NCBI GenBank assembly: GCA_964017195.1
Contig: OZ024890.1
Location: forward strand, 24,179,201-24,243,200
From: Siderastrea radians
Taxonomy: Eukaryota; Cnidaria; Anthozoa; Scleractinia; Rhizangiidae
Direction of reading: 5' to 3'
DNA length: 64,000 bases
Shown: positions 1-11,279 of the stretch, piece after piece
Layout of the letters: each line of letters starts with the position of its first letter
Numbering within the stretch: the stretch's first letter is position 1
Translations under genes and position numbers: made by a program
Notes under the pieces: model-generated
What the model saw: the letters and a program-made list of their open reading frames with translations, nothing else
Databases searched by the model: none
Told to the model about the DNA's origin: nothing

Positions 1-129
1 TAAATTTTCATGAATTTGAAAGAAAATTTCGAAACATTCTTATGATCAAAAAGAAACGAATGTATCTGAAGTCAGATTAAATTGACATTGAGAATTAATA
101 TATGAAATAACCAACTGCGGATAAAGATA

Positions 130-281
130 GAATTATATGAAGATCATTGCAGTGAAGATGCTGCACCGGTATTGCAGAGGTCATGGGTTCGATTCCCGTT
201 CAAGCCTAAATTTTTTCAGGTTTCTTCTTTTCAACTGCTTAAGTTTAAAACATCGTCACTGCGATGATCTTCATATAATTC
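130..281. mobile_element. Snapback MITE/SINE-like element with a Pol III B box
   Basis: The first and last 31 bases are near-perfect inverted repeats (130-160 and 251-281). Between them, at about 184-198, is a textbook Pol III B box (ggttcgattcc). A 13-base direct repeat (taaattgacattg) lies at 78-90 and 282-294; it may be a relic of an insertion-associated duplication, though its left copy is 39 bases from the element. A truncated relative is at 12336-12413. The combination suggests a tRNA-derived short element that gained inverted ends. No protein is encoded. Confidence 0.6.
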
Positions 282-294
282 TAAATTGACATTG

Positions 295-719
295 CAAAAA
301 CTTCCTGCAATGAGGTACCCTAATGCCTCTTATTTTCAAATTTTTCCCGAGAAACATTTACACAACGTTCGTGAATTCTAAACCCTCAGAAATAAAAAAC
401 GTTTTATACCCTCTGGGTGAGATGATACTACATTTAAATTTTCATTTTTTCACACACTGTCTCATGTTTAAAGAATCTGACCCACCCAGTTGGCATTGCG
501 TGCCCACCTCTGTTATCCACCATTTTCAGGGCCCCCGAAAGTCCTCAAGTTATCATTGTTGAAAAGAATCTTGTTCCATCCGCTCATGAAAGCACTTGAG
601 CTTGAGCTTGGGCTAATACTATTCGGGTCACTCTAGGATTTTAGGGTTTTGGTCTCTTATGGCAATTTAAAGGTTAAGTCCTTTTTAAAATGTTAAACTA
701 CATAAACATTTTTAATGTG
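295..719. other. No supported feature
   Basis: AT-rich sequence with only short open frames that lack start context, splice signals or recognisable motifs. Confidence 0.6.
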
Positions 720-895
720 TGTTTGGTTTACAGATATGAAAGCTTGGTGGGGACGGTAGCCAAGAAATTTTCAACAAAAAGGAAACGTTCATCAGTAGGC
801 ACTTGTTTTGAAGGAGAAAGTTGTTCAATACACCATCCATCAAAGAAACAAAAAGAGATTTCATGAAACCAAGGAACTGATAAATGTAACTATTA
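720..895 (+). repeat. IRG-module repeat, copy A, distal part
   Basis: About 170 bp is shared with 25950-26120 and 43435-43605. Each copy begins with a splice-acceptor-like tract ending in cag, followed by a short open stretch (YESLVG...). It could be a terminal exon or plain repeat sequence. It lies at the far end of the block that follows the IRG genes on the minus strand. Copy A is the most diverged. Confidence 0.55.
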
Positions 896-1680
896 AGGAT
901 AATTCTATTGAATGTCAGTAAATCAAATCAGAGAGATTTTTAAGATATTTCAATTAACATTTTGGGATATTTTGCAAGTTATTTATTCCATAATTTTTGT
1001 CATTTTTAAAACGTTTTTCTTTAAACTAGAAATTATTATTATTAGTATTATTATAAATGTTAAAAATTGAAGATAGTTCGTGACCTCACTGAGTTATCTC
1101 CTATTCAATGTGAAAGAAATACCGTGCGCATTTTGCTTATTAGCAGACGGTGAAAACTAATCAGGTACTTGGGAGCTTCTGAACAACACGTATTGCAGGG
1201 TCCGAACGGGTTGTGGAAAACCTAGAAAGTCATGGAATTTTAGAATTTCATGTTCCAAGCCTGGAAAGTCATGGAAATCAAGCATTGTTGTGGAAAGTTC
1301 ATTGTACAAACTAAATTTAGCAGTTGCCCTTTCTTTGAATGAAAAGAAAGTTGATGGGTCATAAACTGGATCTACGTTACCTTTTTTGTAAACAAAAGGC
1401 TAAATTTGGTCACGGAAAATGTTTAAAGGTCATCGATAAGGTCGTAGAAAGTCCTGGAATTTCAAAATCTTAAAAGGGTACGAACCCTGTATTGCTGGGT
1501 CCAGAGGCTCTAGCTATTGAGTTTGGAATTGTTTGTTTTCATTTTACAAGGTGGTTTGGTTGTCATTGTCTAATTGGCTCTAGTTGTAGCAGTAGCACTG
1601 TAATGGTACTCTTTTCAGCAATCGATTCAACCAAGGCGAATAAAAAAACTTTTATGTGGTCTATTCTGTATCCATTTTGG
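896..1680. other. Diverged IRG-module sequence, no gene
   Basis: At about 1025-1060 the sequence matches the flanks of the SINEs at 26255 and 44241 but has no SINE, so it keeps the empty target site. No open frame here resembles a protein. Confidence 0.5.
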
Positions 1681-3721
1681 AGATTTTATCTGGAGAATTC
1701 TCATATCCGCTTTGGAATTCTTGGATCCGTTTCGCTAATAAAGTGAAGCTTTATACGACAATTTTCACGATCACACGTCCTGGCTCAAAGAGCCTCGAGG
1801 ACTGCGGTGCGTATTTCATCTGTTCCTTTCACGGTGATTACGGTGATGTGATCAGCCTCTGGGAAAGACTTGTTCCAGCGACTGGTCGCCTGGCAAGATG
1901 GTTAAATGTCCTGGAAAAAGTGCTTTCGCAAGATTTAATGGTTAACATAACACAAATGTTTTCTGAAGACTAATTTTTTTGTGTGTATGATTTCCATTCC
2001 TCCTTCCACACTGAAGGTGCTCTGCCAGGAATTCAGGTTTATACAGGTGTTTGCTGGCTGCGAGTCATAACACGAGGCAATCTTCTTCTGCCCTACCACC
2101 CGACATATCGTTTGAAAATTTTTGTAATCCAGGGGTAAAATTCTTCTTAGATTTTACTGCAAAGAAAGGACGGATAAAGGCTTTGCTAGTAACGCAAGGC
2201 TGCTTTGTTCACAAAGGTGGTTTTAAGGGTGCTGTCCATGGGGTAGCTAATAAGAGAGTGTATAGCAGTCAGGCGAAGCTCGGGGTCATCAACGTTTATT
2301 TTAGTTAAAAGGCACTGCTTATCAATACCATGCGAGCTCATAAAGCATCACTACTAACAGCTTTGCGTGTTTCGTTAAAACCGACATGCATTCAGGTTTA
2401 AAGGACTGGAGTTACCAAAATTATGGTAACTTCTTTAAATTTCTTAAAGAAGCGGCTTCTTTGAAGACCAAGCACGTAGAACAAAAGAGAACACTGACAC
2501 TTCAGACTACCAAAGACTGCATTTTTCGTTTAACAGCTTAAAACCTTTTGCTAACTGTAACGTATTAGGATAACTAGCCTACCATGTTCTTTGGTGTAAC
2601 AGTCACCGCTACTGCTGTGCGGAAAACGTTTCAAGATAAACATTAATGACCCACATTTGTGTCGTGTTCTGTAACTACAAATTGAACAAAAGCTGATTAT
2701 ATATGTGAGTAAATATTTTGTGAAACTAGTTTGAACGTTTGGTAATAATTAAACTTAAGGTTTTGCAGGCAACGCAGCTTAAGTAATTATATTTTCAAAA
2801 TCTGCTTGTACGACTGAAAAAAGTAGTGTTTTTGTAAAACGTTACCTACTGAGATCTTAAGGTTACACAGCTCTTAGCTTACTGGCAACACAGCCTACAA
2901 ACTGCTAGATACCTACTTTACAAAACCTACGTGAGAGTACATTCATATCTGTTTAAGAAAAGAGTAAATATTCTGGTAACACGTTACCTAATTAAGTCTC
3001 AAGGTTTGACAGTTCTTACTGACAACACAGCCAAAGTACTTACTAACTAAAAAGAAAACCTACTGGACGAGTAGACACCTTTTTAAATTAAATAGTAAAT
3101 ATTCTTGTAACAAGTTACCGTTAACAGTTCTTCCTGGCAACACAGCCATTGTTCTTACTACAAAGAGTATACTTGATGAGCAAATATCTTTTTCTCCCTT
3201 TTTGTAGCATGCACCACACTAAAGAATTCTCGATGTTTCAAAGTTCTTACTGGCAACAGCTACCAAAGTAATAACCTATTCGAGTAAACATCATTTTCTT
3301 AACGATTTACACTTGCTGGGTAGATGACCAAAGCAATTACTTTTTTGAACAGTGAATATCCTTTTCTCAACGAGATCCCCCGTTGTTATTGGCTACTTGG
3401 CCGAAGTGATCACGGATTACTTACAGGAGTAAACATCAATATTTTCTTAACAAGTTACACAGTTCTTGCTGGGTACATGAACAAGTTAAGCAATGACTTG
3501 CATGCTGACATCTGCATGAGTAAATATCCCTTGCTGGTTACATAGCCAAGTAGTTACTTTATGAAGTCTCCTTGTATAAGTTCTTAATATCCATAACGTT
3601 TCTTCGCGAGTTCCACAGGTTTTGTTCACTTGGTTACTTGACCAAACTAATTACATTACATAGTCTACCTATAAGAGTAAATATGGGGGTTTTCTTGACA
3701 AGTAAATATTTTATCGCAAGC
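1681..3721. repeat. IRG downstream repeat block, copy A
   Basis: This block matches 26700-28505 and 57613-59422 at roughly 80-85 percent by eye. The first 0.9 kb keeps a plus-strand frame (about 2050-2308) also readable in the other copies. From about 2690 to 3720 it becomes a degenerate tandem array with units of very roughly 100-150 bp, marked by the recurring phrases gttcttactggcaacac and gagtaaatat. In gene orientation it lies just 3' of the IRG pseudogene. Confidence 0.7.
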
Positions 3722-4624
3722 TTAATCACTCTCGTCGATTGCCTTTTGGGCGGCTTCCCTCAGGACTAACAATGCCACTTCTTCCAAATGCTTTAAAAGC
3801 TTCTTTAGTGCAAGATATGTGGTCGTAAACGGCATACCGCTGGCTATGACCGAGCCTATAATCGGAATAAAACGAGTGTAATCCTCAACGGCTGCTTCCG
3901 CAGTAAAGGCTGTCAGAAACGCAACAACTTGCGGAATAGTCGTCAGGCTGACTTTGCTAACTTTTTCTTGGACGGAAAAAGGAAGCATTGCATATTCATC
4001 CGAACCTTCCTCCGGTAGACCAAGCTGGGACCTGTAAAAGCTGCTTTCTTTCATTATCAGCGCGATATCAACTGCTACTGACAGTCCCGGTATCGGTACA
4101 ACCGCGGCGGCAGCAGATGCTGTAGCAACCTTCCAGATACGCCCCTTAAGAACCTAAACATTTCGTTTCAGCATTTCTTGATTTTTCAGGATGATAGTTG
4201 CTTGTCAAAAATATATCTTGCTCAGATCACAGGTCAGCAGGTCACCCAGACATTTCGAACAGTTGCGTCCGATTTTCTCCAGCACAGCACCTTCTCAGAA
4301 TGATCGCTTTCGCTTCTCGGCTCGCACATCTTCATCAATTTTTATGCGAATGAATAAGAATTTCTTATCAACCGACCTAATTTTCTTGGCCAATTTCAAG
4401 TCGTTCTCGGTGAAACGACCGGCTGTGAAAATAAGAAACGTATCGTAATCCTCCAGCTCCACTTTCTGGCAGTATGCTTCCAGGTCAGGGTAATCTGGAG
4501 TTCCAATTCCTGACAAGTCCCAAAACTTTATGTTAGGATTGGTTGGGTGGAGTCATATGCAGTCGGAGAAGCAGTGCTCTCAGTGACGCCAACTTCGGCT
4601 GCCTTCTCGTCATCATCAGGAAGC
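3722..4624 (-). pseudogene. IRG-like immunity-related GTPase, exon 2, copy A (broken)
   Basis: This is the counterpart of the intact exon at 59423-60494. It starts at a good acceptor (tttcag, exon base 4624). It reads through a GTPase part with the G3 box DLSGIGTP and a G4-like IKID (4290-4520), then a C-terminal helical part ending FTTTYLALKKLLKHLEEV (3722-4054). Against copy C there is a two-base expansion before G3, a frameshift and stop near 4295, a deletion of roughly 115 bases after the G5 region near 4180, and an in-frame TAG replacing AAG near 4154. IRG proteins are p47-type interferon-inducible GTPases acting on membranes in cell-autonomous defence. This copy cannot make a full protein. 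No P-loop exon is visible upstream. Confidence 0.85.
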
Positions 4625-5260
4625 CTGAAAGAACGCAACACATTACATTCACTGAAATATTTGTAAAATATGATTACGTAGTTTATCACTGTCGTTTGCG
4701 TGATAGCGAACAGACAGGGAATTTCAGTACTAGCGAATTCATCATGATAAAAAAACTAAACTGAAAAGACTGAAACTCGTCAAATATGAATCCGTGAACG
4801 ACGAATAATTTCTTCGTCTAAAGTCTATCTCTCAATTTTCCGGTCTGACAAAAACTTGTTTCAAACAAGTAAATTTAAGATGTTAACAAAGGAAATAAAA
4901 AAGAAACTTGCTCGTCAACTTGCCAGTCTGGTGGGGTTCTCTGTGAATTTTTGGATGGGGGAATGCTACTGGGACACTGCAACCCTCACCCTAAAGAGGC
5001 AGTTGTCGTAATTTTTAACAGTTTGGTGATCCGGCTACACGAAGCACAGGCCACTCTATTCGATTCTAGACTGCACACTAGAAATGCCTCCCCTGTCTTA
5101 CCCCGCCGAGTGTGAATTCCTAGCTACACTCCGTTCTTTATACCACTGATTATGTTAATATACGACAACTTATAATCTAGACTACTCCCTGGTTTCTATA
5201 CGAGACTAGTCTGCTTGAAATCCATACCCTTCACAGTGGCACATACCCATTTTATTTAGC
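4625..5260. other. IRG intron/flank, no gene
   Basis: Sequence upstream of the IRG copy A exon on the minus strand. I searched it for a P-loop exon and found none. Confidence 0.5.
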
Positions 5261-5310
5261 TTATATACGGGAGTACCCCTCCGGGGGGGGGGGGGGACGG
5301 GTCAGCCCCA
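5261..5310. repeat. Truncated G-rich transposon terminus
   Basis: The phrase gggagtacccctccggggg resembles the terminus of the 418-bp element at 54791-55208. A 14-base G run follows. No partner end is present, so this is probably a solo or truncated copy. Confidence 0.35.
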
Positions 5311-5382
5311 TTCCTTCCTTCCGTTGGAAGTTAGTGGTTCGAGTCCTAAACTCTACATTACAGAAGCCAAAAAGGGACACAC

Positions 5383-5490
5383 GTCGTCGCTTCCAAGTCG
5401 TCGCTTTTTCGACTGGTTGTCGCTTACGAGTTGTCGCTTCCAAGTTGCCGCTTTGCGATTTGGCGCTTTCCGACTTGTCGCTTCTATAAA
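5383..5490. repeat. Degenerate 14-15 bp minisatellite (gtcgcttccaagtt type)
   Basis: About seven imperfect copies of a unit close to tcgcttccaagttg run head to tail. The minus-strand open frame across it has no other coding signs. Confidence 0.65.
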
Positions 5491-6176
5491 TGTATAGGCA
5501 CACTAACCAAATTCCATTATCGCTGTATTGAACGCAACAATGACAGTTTACTCACTGCGAAATCAGACTAAATCTAGGTGAAAAACAGACACAGATCGGG
5601 CTAGCAAAACGCCACGCGCCCAGTCAAATAGCAGTACAAATAAACTGATAACTGCAGATAACTGCAGTCAAACATCAAATCACTATAGGTACTTAGAAAC
5701 TCGCTGATCCTTTCAGAAAACACCACTTTTAGGTGGCTTTTAAAAATTTTGCGATAGGGGGAAGTAGGAAGGAGAGACAGACCTACACAACTTCTAACAA
5801 TTGAAACATTTAATATCTAATGTAGCCTCTTAATATCTTTGCACTGACAAAGTTGACAAGAATGTCATTAACGGAGTTTCCTTTTCTTAAAAAAGGATAT
5901 GAGCGGTGGCTCTTAAAAGATTTGCCGTTTTGTTTTATAAAGTGCCATTTTCATGTGAGAGGTCTGGCACCGTTTGTGTTTAGTCAACTGTGTGACAATT
6001 AGCCCCTTTCGAAACTGTAAGTTTCGTGTCTCTGGAGCTTGGTATGTTTCCTCCTGTTAGAACCAAGTCTTGCGACTGCGTTTTTTTTTTATATGCCGAT
6101 TTAAGCTTGTTATTTGTCATTGTTTTTACCACTCGAAAATAAAATTCATATCTTCAAGCCACCGTGTAGTTTTCTT
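5491..6176. other. No supported feature
   Basis: No open frame, splice pair or inverted-repeat element could be supported in this AT-rich stretch. Confidence 0.5.
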
Positions 6177-6357
6177 TTTATTATATCGGCAAGAGTATTT
6201 TTGCACAAACAAAAGTGTAAGAGTGGGAAGTGACGTCATCAACATCCTCACTGTAGTGAGGATATGGAAATACGCCACTCGAGTCCCGGAGGTAGTTTTG
6301 TATAAACTTAACGAGTGGTCTATTTTCCACTAAAACACTCTTGTCAATATAATAAAA
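6177..6357. mobile_element. Short MITE with about 28-bp inverted ends
   Basis: The left end ttttattatatcggcaagag pairs with the right end, whose reverse complement is ttttattatattgacaagag. A small perfect hairpin (cctcactgtagtgagg) sits near the centre. The length of 181 bp and lack of coding fit a non-autonomous DNA element. Confidence 0.6.
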
Positions 6358-6611
6358 TGTAATAAAAAAACTAAAAAAACCAAGGTGCTGATGGCTCACC
6401 GGAAATGCTAGCTGACCTTATTTTGCGCTCTAAACGACATATTTGGTTCTCCGAAAACAATATGAACTAATAAGTCCCCTTGTTAAGAAAGTCCGAGGTG
6501 ATGTTGCTCCAAAGAAATCTCTAGCTTTCACTGCAATTAAATCCGAATATGTATATATCAGGCGATTTTAGGCTTTCCGAACAGATATTTCCCGAAACGA
6601 ACCGTGGGGTG

Positions 6612-6711
6612 CCCCTGGATGTAGTCAGTGTAGTCAGTGCAGTTGCTTTAGTCAGTGTAGTCAGAATAGTTGATGTAGTCAGTGTATAGTTGCTGTGGTC
6701 AGTGTACAGTA
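6612..6711. repeat. GTAGTCAGT minisatellite, small array
   Basis: Imperfect copies of a 9-base unit gtagtcagt. The adjacent phrase tggtccttggtcc also flanks the larger array at 13585-14095, so both probably belong to one repeat family. Confidence 0.7.
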
Positions 6712-7031
6712 TGTGGTCCTTGGTCCTCGACTTTTCCGAAGATGTTGTAATATTTGCTCGTTAAATAGAATACGACAAAAAACGAATGTGTCCAATGATT
6801 TACTGATTAGTCTTCTTCCATATGACGAAGTTTTGGCTTTCCTGCTGTTGGTGAAGGCGCGGAATACACGTTTGTTGACAGGTAGGCCAATTTGTCTTTC
6901 TTGTCTTTCTTTCTTTCTTGTTTACACTTTTGAGGCTCCTTAAATTACATGGTCATGTTTACTTAGCTCATGCATAGATAAAACGCAACGGGAGGACGTG
7001 TTATTTGAAAAACAAGTTTACCGATAAACTT
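6712..7031. other. No supported feature
   Basis: A short tctttctttcttt tract near 6895-6920 and nothing else recognised. Confidence 0.5.
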
Positions 7032-7251
7032 TTTTTTTAATGCACTTTAATTACAACCGACACTTACAAACTATTTACATGGTTGCTCTGTAAAACAACA
7101 CAATATATAGATTTAGCCAAGCCTAAAAGCGGGGCCCCCCCTTTTTTTAATGCACTTTAATTACAACCGACACTTACAAACTATTTACATGGTTACTCTG
7201 TAAAACAACACAATATATAGATTTAGCCAAGCCTAAAAGCGGAGCCCCCCT
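7032..7251. repeat. Two tandem 110-bp repeat units
   Basis: Units at 7032-7141 and 7142-7251 differ at only a few positions, so the duplication is recent or homogenised. Each unit starts with a T run and ends in a C run. No coding potential. Confidence 0.85.
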
Positions 7252-7343
7252 TTTTGTTTTGTCTGGTTTTTTTTTTTTTTGTTTGTTTTGTTTTTGCTGG
7301 CAGTTATTAATTTGTGAAAATACTCTCATTCAAGTCGTTAAAT

Positions 7344-7430
7344 TAAAAAAAAAAACCTGCTCCCGCTGAATGTCGATCCCGGCTCGTCGGCGTGAGATGC
7401 CGGTGACTAGTCCACTAGGCCATGGGCGTT
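7344..7430 (-). repeat. tRNA-like SINE head
   Basis: Read on the minus strand, the sequence begins gcccatggcctagtgg, with an A-box-like tggcctagtgg. It continues to a weak B box (gggatcgacattc) and ends in a run of about 12 T, which would terminate Pol III. Arm pairing is too poor for a functional tRNA, so this is better read as a tRNA-derived SINE or tRNA relic. Confidence 0.4.
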
Positions 7431-7457
7431 TGACGTTGTGTTGGAAGTTAATTTTAA

Positions 7458-9269
7458 GGAGGCTCGCAACAGTTTTTTTGGGCCTTGGGGTGTATCTTTT
7501 AAAGTCAAAATTTCGCATAGAAGGTAAACTTCGATTTCCTTGGTACTACACCACCTTTTCAATATATGATCAAAGTTTATTTTCTCACTGGTTTCCTAGC
7601 AACTGCTGTCACCATAGCAACGGTAATGGACAACCCCTCATTTTAAACAATGTCGAATATCTCGAAAACTAGTCAGACACTTTGTGACGAAACTTGAACT
7701 ATTTGAACTACTCAACCTACACAACTTGTTTGCGAAATTAGGGAAAAATCTGTAAGAGCGTTTTCATGTAAATCATGATTCATTTTTTACGGGCTGATTT
7801 TGGTCATTCCTGCAATTTTCTCCAATATTTCAAGAAAGATAAAACTTAACACTTTCTCTGTTCAGTTGAAGGATCTTTTATGATATCAAAACATTCTTAA
7901 TGTACATTGAGCTTTCTAGGTGGCTGCGATTTTAAGATATTTATATTTAAAAACTGCTAAAATGCAGCACAAATCAGCCAAAAAGTTCGTAATTTGCATA
8001 AATAGAAATATTTCTAAATTGCCCTTACAGATTTTTCTCTTAAATTGATTGCCGTTAGAATAATAACTCTTTTTGATGTTCCAGTGAGTTTTAGGCTGAA
8101 TAAACACTTCTGTTATTAGATAAGAAGGCTGAATCTCGGTCAAGTTTCAGTCGTTATTAACTTTCAACGAGCAACAGTTTTATTTTGTTTTTCCTGGTCT
8201 ATTTCACGGCTATTCACGTTCAATTAATATTTATACACGCTGCGCTTGTGTCCTCTCGTGCGCTTATAATTCCTTCTCATAATAAAATATATATATATAT
8301 TCGTCTTCTGAGCTTGTTTCTCTTCATTTTTCGGCCCCAGTGTAATTAAATCCGTAATTAAAAATGTTAAAACATCGGTCAGTATTTAAAGAATAATGGA
8401 AAAGAGTCTCCAGGAATAAGCTCAGAAGACGAAAATTTTTTATTATTATGAGAAGGAATTATAAATGCACGAGAGGACACAAGCGCAGCGTGTATAAATA
8501 TTCATTGCACGTGAATAACCGTGAAATAGACCAGGAAAAACAAAATAAAACTGTTGCTCGTTGAAAGTTAATAACGACTGAAACTTGACCGAGATTCAGC
8601 CTTCTTATCTAATAACAGAAATGTTTATTCAGCCTAAAACTCACTGGAACATCAAAAAGAATTATTATTCTAACGGCAATCAGTTTAAGAGAGAAAACTG
8701 TAAGGGCAATTTAGAAATATTTCTATTTATGCAAATTACGAACTTTTTGGCTGATTTGTGCTGAATTTTAGCAGTTTTTAAATATAAATATCTTAAAATC
8801 GCAGCCACCTAGGAAGCTCAATGTACATTAAGAATGTTTTGATATCATAAAAGATCCTTCAACTGAACAGAGAAAGTGTTAAATTTTATCTTTCTTGAAA
8901 TATTGGAGAAAATTGCAGGAATGACCAAAATCAACCCGTAAAAAATGAATCATTGTTTACATGAAAACGCTCTTACAGATTTTTCCCTAATTCCGCATAC
9001 AAGTTGTGTAGGTTGAGTAGTTCAAATAGTTCAAGTTTCGTCATAAAGTGTCTGACTAGTTTTCGAGATATTCGACACTATTTAAAATGAGGGGTTGTCC
9101 ATTACCGTTGCTATGGTGACAGCTGTTGCTAGGAAACCAGCGAGAAATTAAACTTTGATCATATGTTGAAAAGGTGGTGTAGTATCAAGGAAATCGAAGT
9201 TTATCTTCTATGCGAAATTTTGACTTCAAAAGATACACTCCAAGGCCAAAAAAACTGTTGCGAGCCTCC
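7458..9269. mobile_element. 1.8-kb foldback (palindromic) element flanked by TTAA
   Basis: Two arms of about 850 bp (7458-8315 and about 8420-9269) are near-identical inverted copies around a loop of roughly 100 bp. The ends are ggaggctcgcaac and its complement, each flanked by TTAA (7454-7457 and 9270-9273). TTAA target duplication is typical of piggyBac and Kolobok transposons. No transposase is encoded, so it would be mobilised in trans. Its right TTAA is also the left TTAA of the next element. Confidence 0.85.
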
Positions 9270-9585
9270 TTAAAGTGCCCATGTCACCACTTTTTTTAAG
9301 TTTTCAAGTGAAAGTCCACATTGAAAAAGGAACTTCTGCGAAAAAATTTTTTGATTTGAACAAAACGCGAATTTTTTATGAATTTTTAAAGCCTACTTTT
9401 GTTTGGTTCACCCCTTCCGCTGATCGTAAAGCGCGGGCTCACCATGTGACGTAGTTTCAGGAACGCTTGTTGCCATTGCTCTTGCGTTCTCTTGTGTTTA
9501 CTACAGTTTACTATCAGCAAATGACGGGTTGTTGGCTAGATCTTGTGAATATTCATTGAACTGCCAGCCGGAACAGCTTAGAGAA

Positions 9586-10697
9586 ATGTGTTCATTAGAA
9601 GAAAGTGCTTCTGAAACGGAAAGCGACCGATATAGCAGTGAAAACGAAGAGTATCAAATAGAAGTTGAGGCCGATTGCGTCTTCGAACCTGACGAGAAGC
9701 CCACGCAGGAACCTTATGCGGATGAACCTATAGCGGATGCCGAGTGGCTAGCGAACTATAGGAAAGAGCAAGAGGAAAACGAACAGTTAGAGAAGGAGTT
9801 GAAACAACGCTTGGAAAATGCTGTACCTGTCGTAGAGTGGTAAGTTAACTTCTATTCGTCTCGCTTTGTCATCACACTTGGGTTGAATGTAATGTGAGTT
9901 ACTCGCTTTCACGTGTACCTGTGGTAATTGCAGCCGTGATCTTTTGACGAATATCAGCGAATGCTACTGCTGCAAAGAACTCGAGGGCTGCTGTGAGGCT
10001 CTGACAAGCGAAATTGTGCAGGGTGATCTCGAAGAGGGACAAGAGCTGCGCTGTATAACAGAACATCCTGGATTTAGGCCAGTTTGCTTAGAAAAGTGGA
10101 GCCTTCGATTAGCTAGTGGTAAATACCGAACCAAGGCGAAGCAAGGCTACAAAAAAACTGGTTCCGAGGAAAGGTGTGTTCGATTCACTTATTTGTTTAC
10201 GTTGTATGGGTCTTGAACCATTTTAGATGTTTTATGCAGACAATAGAATGTTTCTGTTTCTGATATTATTATGCTTCGAGGGCTCTGCTAGTTTTAAGAA
10301 CATCAAATTTCCAAAGGGCGACTATCAGACCGATTATTCCGGGACAAAAACACTCACTCACCAATTAATTTTCTTCCGCGTGTTTGTTCAAACACGAGCA
10401 TATTTATTTATTTTTAACTTTTTTGGGATAAAAAACTCAACAAACAAAACAATACTAGACAAGAAACCCACTCAAATGCAGTGAATTAAGTGGGGTTTGC
10501 CGTGAATTTAGTGGGGTTTTTCTTTTTTAGGTTAAAAAAACCTACCATGAAATATTATTACAAAATGTTTGCAAGTCAGAGGACATTTTTGCATTTTATT
10601 AAAAACTTATAATTTTTTTTTTATTTTCTCAATTTACAGGTATCTCAGGGCAATAGCCTACAGAGAATTTACTAGGCTGGTATATGGCGACGTCTGA
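9586..10697 (+). CDS. P2X7 cytoplasmic-domain-like zinc module protein, three exons
   Basis: Predicted exons are 9586-9839, 9934-10173 and 10640-10697, joined by clean signals (gtaagt donor; cag, ag|gtgtgt and ttacag sites) with compatible phases. The ATG at 9586 is chosen because upstream in-frame codons lack one. The first exon is acidic and ends in a coiled-coil-like stretch (about residues 55-80). Exons 2-3 carry a Cys-rich motif: EWC, then ECYCCKELEGCCEAL, ITEHPGF and VCLEKW, followed by YLRAIAYREFTRLVYG. This order is that of the zinc-binding ballast domain at the C terminus of P2X7 receptors, which also occurs alone in many invertebrate proteins. No channel or membrane segment is present. 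It stops early relative to the usual domain, after RLVYGDV. Biochemical role unknown; the setting suggests transposon cargo. Confidence 0.7.
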
Positions 10698-10994
10698 ACC
10701 AGCGTGAATGGAGGGGAACACACAAATCCCAATTTCGTCTGTTTTCAACGATCGCTTCATCTTTGAGTCGAAACGAAACTGAAAGTCGTCTTCTTTAAAG
10801 TGTACGGAGCACAGTGAGGACGTTTTCCCGGGCTCCCAGTTCTTCCTTCGCGCCAGGACGAAGTCGATCCATCTTTTCCTTCTCCTTGTAGCTATGGCGT
10901 TATCAGAGTTCAGAAAAGGAATTCTGTGCATGCTGATTCCTTTTACGGGATCTGCTACGTTGTCGCATCGTGCAGCAACGCATCTTTCGGGCAT
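10629..10994 (-). CDS. THAP-type zinc finger protein (single exon or first exon)
   Basis: The 121-residue frame begins MPERCVAARCDN and carries the THAP C2-CH signature: Cys5, Cys10, a later Cys and His in LCSVHFKEDDF, basic KRWIDFV, and an end motif VFPSIHA resembling the AVPTIF box. THAP domains bind DNA and occur in P-element and Kolobok transposases and in host regulators. Only the DNA-binding domain is seen; about 25 residues follow before the stop. The last part (10629-10697) lies antisense to the final exon of the P2X7-like gene. It may end in a splice donor before the overlap. The context suggests a DNA-binding subunit of, or derived from, the transposon's own system. Confidence 0.8.
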   Translation of the reverse strand: MPERCVAARCDNVADPVKGISMHRIPFLNSDNAIATRRRKRWIDFVLARRKNWEPGKTSSLCSVHFKEDDFQFRFDSKMKRSLKTDEIGICVFPSIHAGSDVAIYQPSKFSVGYCPEIPVN

Positions 10995-11279
10995 TTTCCG
11001 AGTTTATAGCAAAACACTCGATGGAATCCAGGTAAGATCTCTCTGAAGTTTATTTGGATCTGTGGTCACGTGTTCCTTAACCTACGTCACAACTTCTTTG
11101 TGACCGAGAGAAGACTAATACGAGTGGTGTGCCAAAATGGCGGCAATTTTTCGCGTTTAAAAAAATTCATAAAAAAAATCGCGTTTTGTTCAAATCAAAA
11201 ACTTTTTTCGCAGAAGTTCCTTTTTCAATGTGGACTTTCACTTGAAAACTTAAAAAATTTTGTGACATGGGCACTTTAA

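Larger units (their letters stand above)
9274..11275. mobile_element. 2.0-kb TTAA-flanked, Kolobok-like element carrying P2X7-like and THAP genes
   Basis: Terminal inverted repeats of about 118 bp (9274-9391 and 11158-11275) start with agtgcccatgtcac and are flanked by TTAA on both sides (9270-9273, 11276-11279). Kolobok transposons use TTAA targets, and their transposases carry THAP zinc fingers, which matches the THAP gene inside. No DDE catalytic domain is visible, so the copy looks non-autonomous. The two internal genes converge and overlap at their 3' ends. A related element is at 18382-21885. Confidence 0.75.

Noticed and set aside
7344..7430. Functional tRNA gene
   Set aside because: A- and B-box-like phrases are present, but the acceptor and other arms do not pair.
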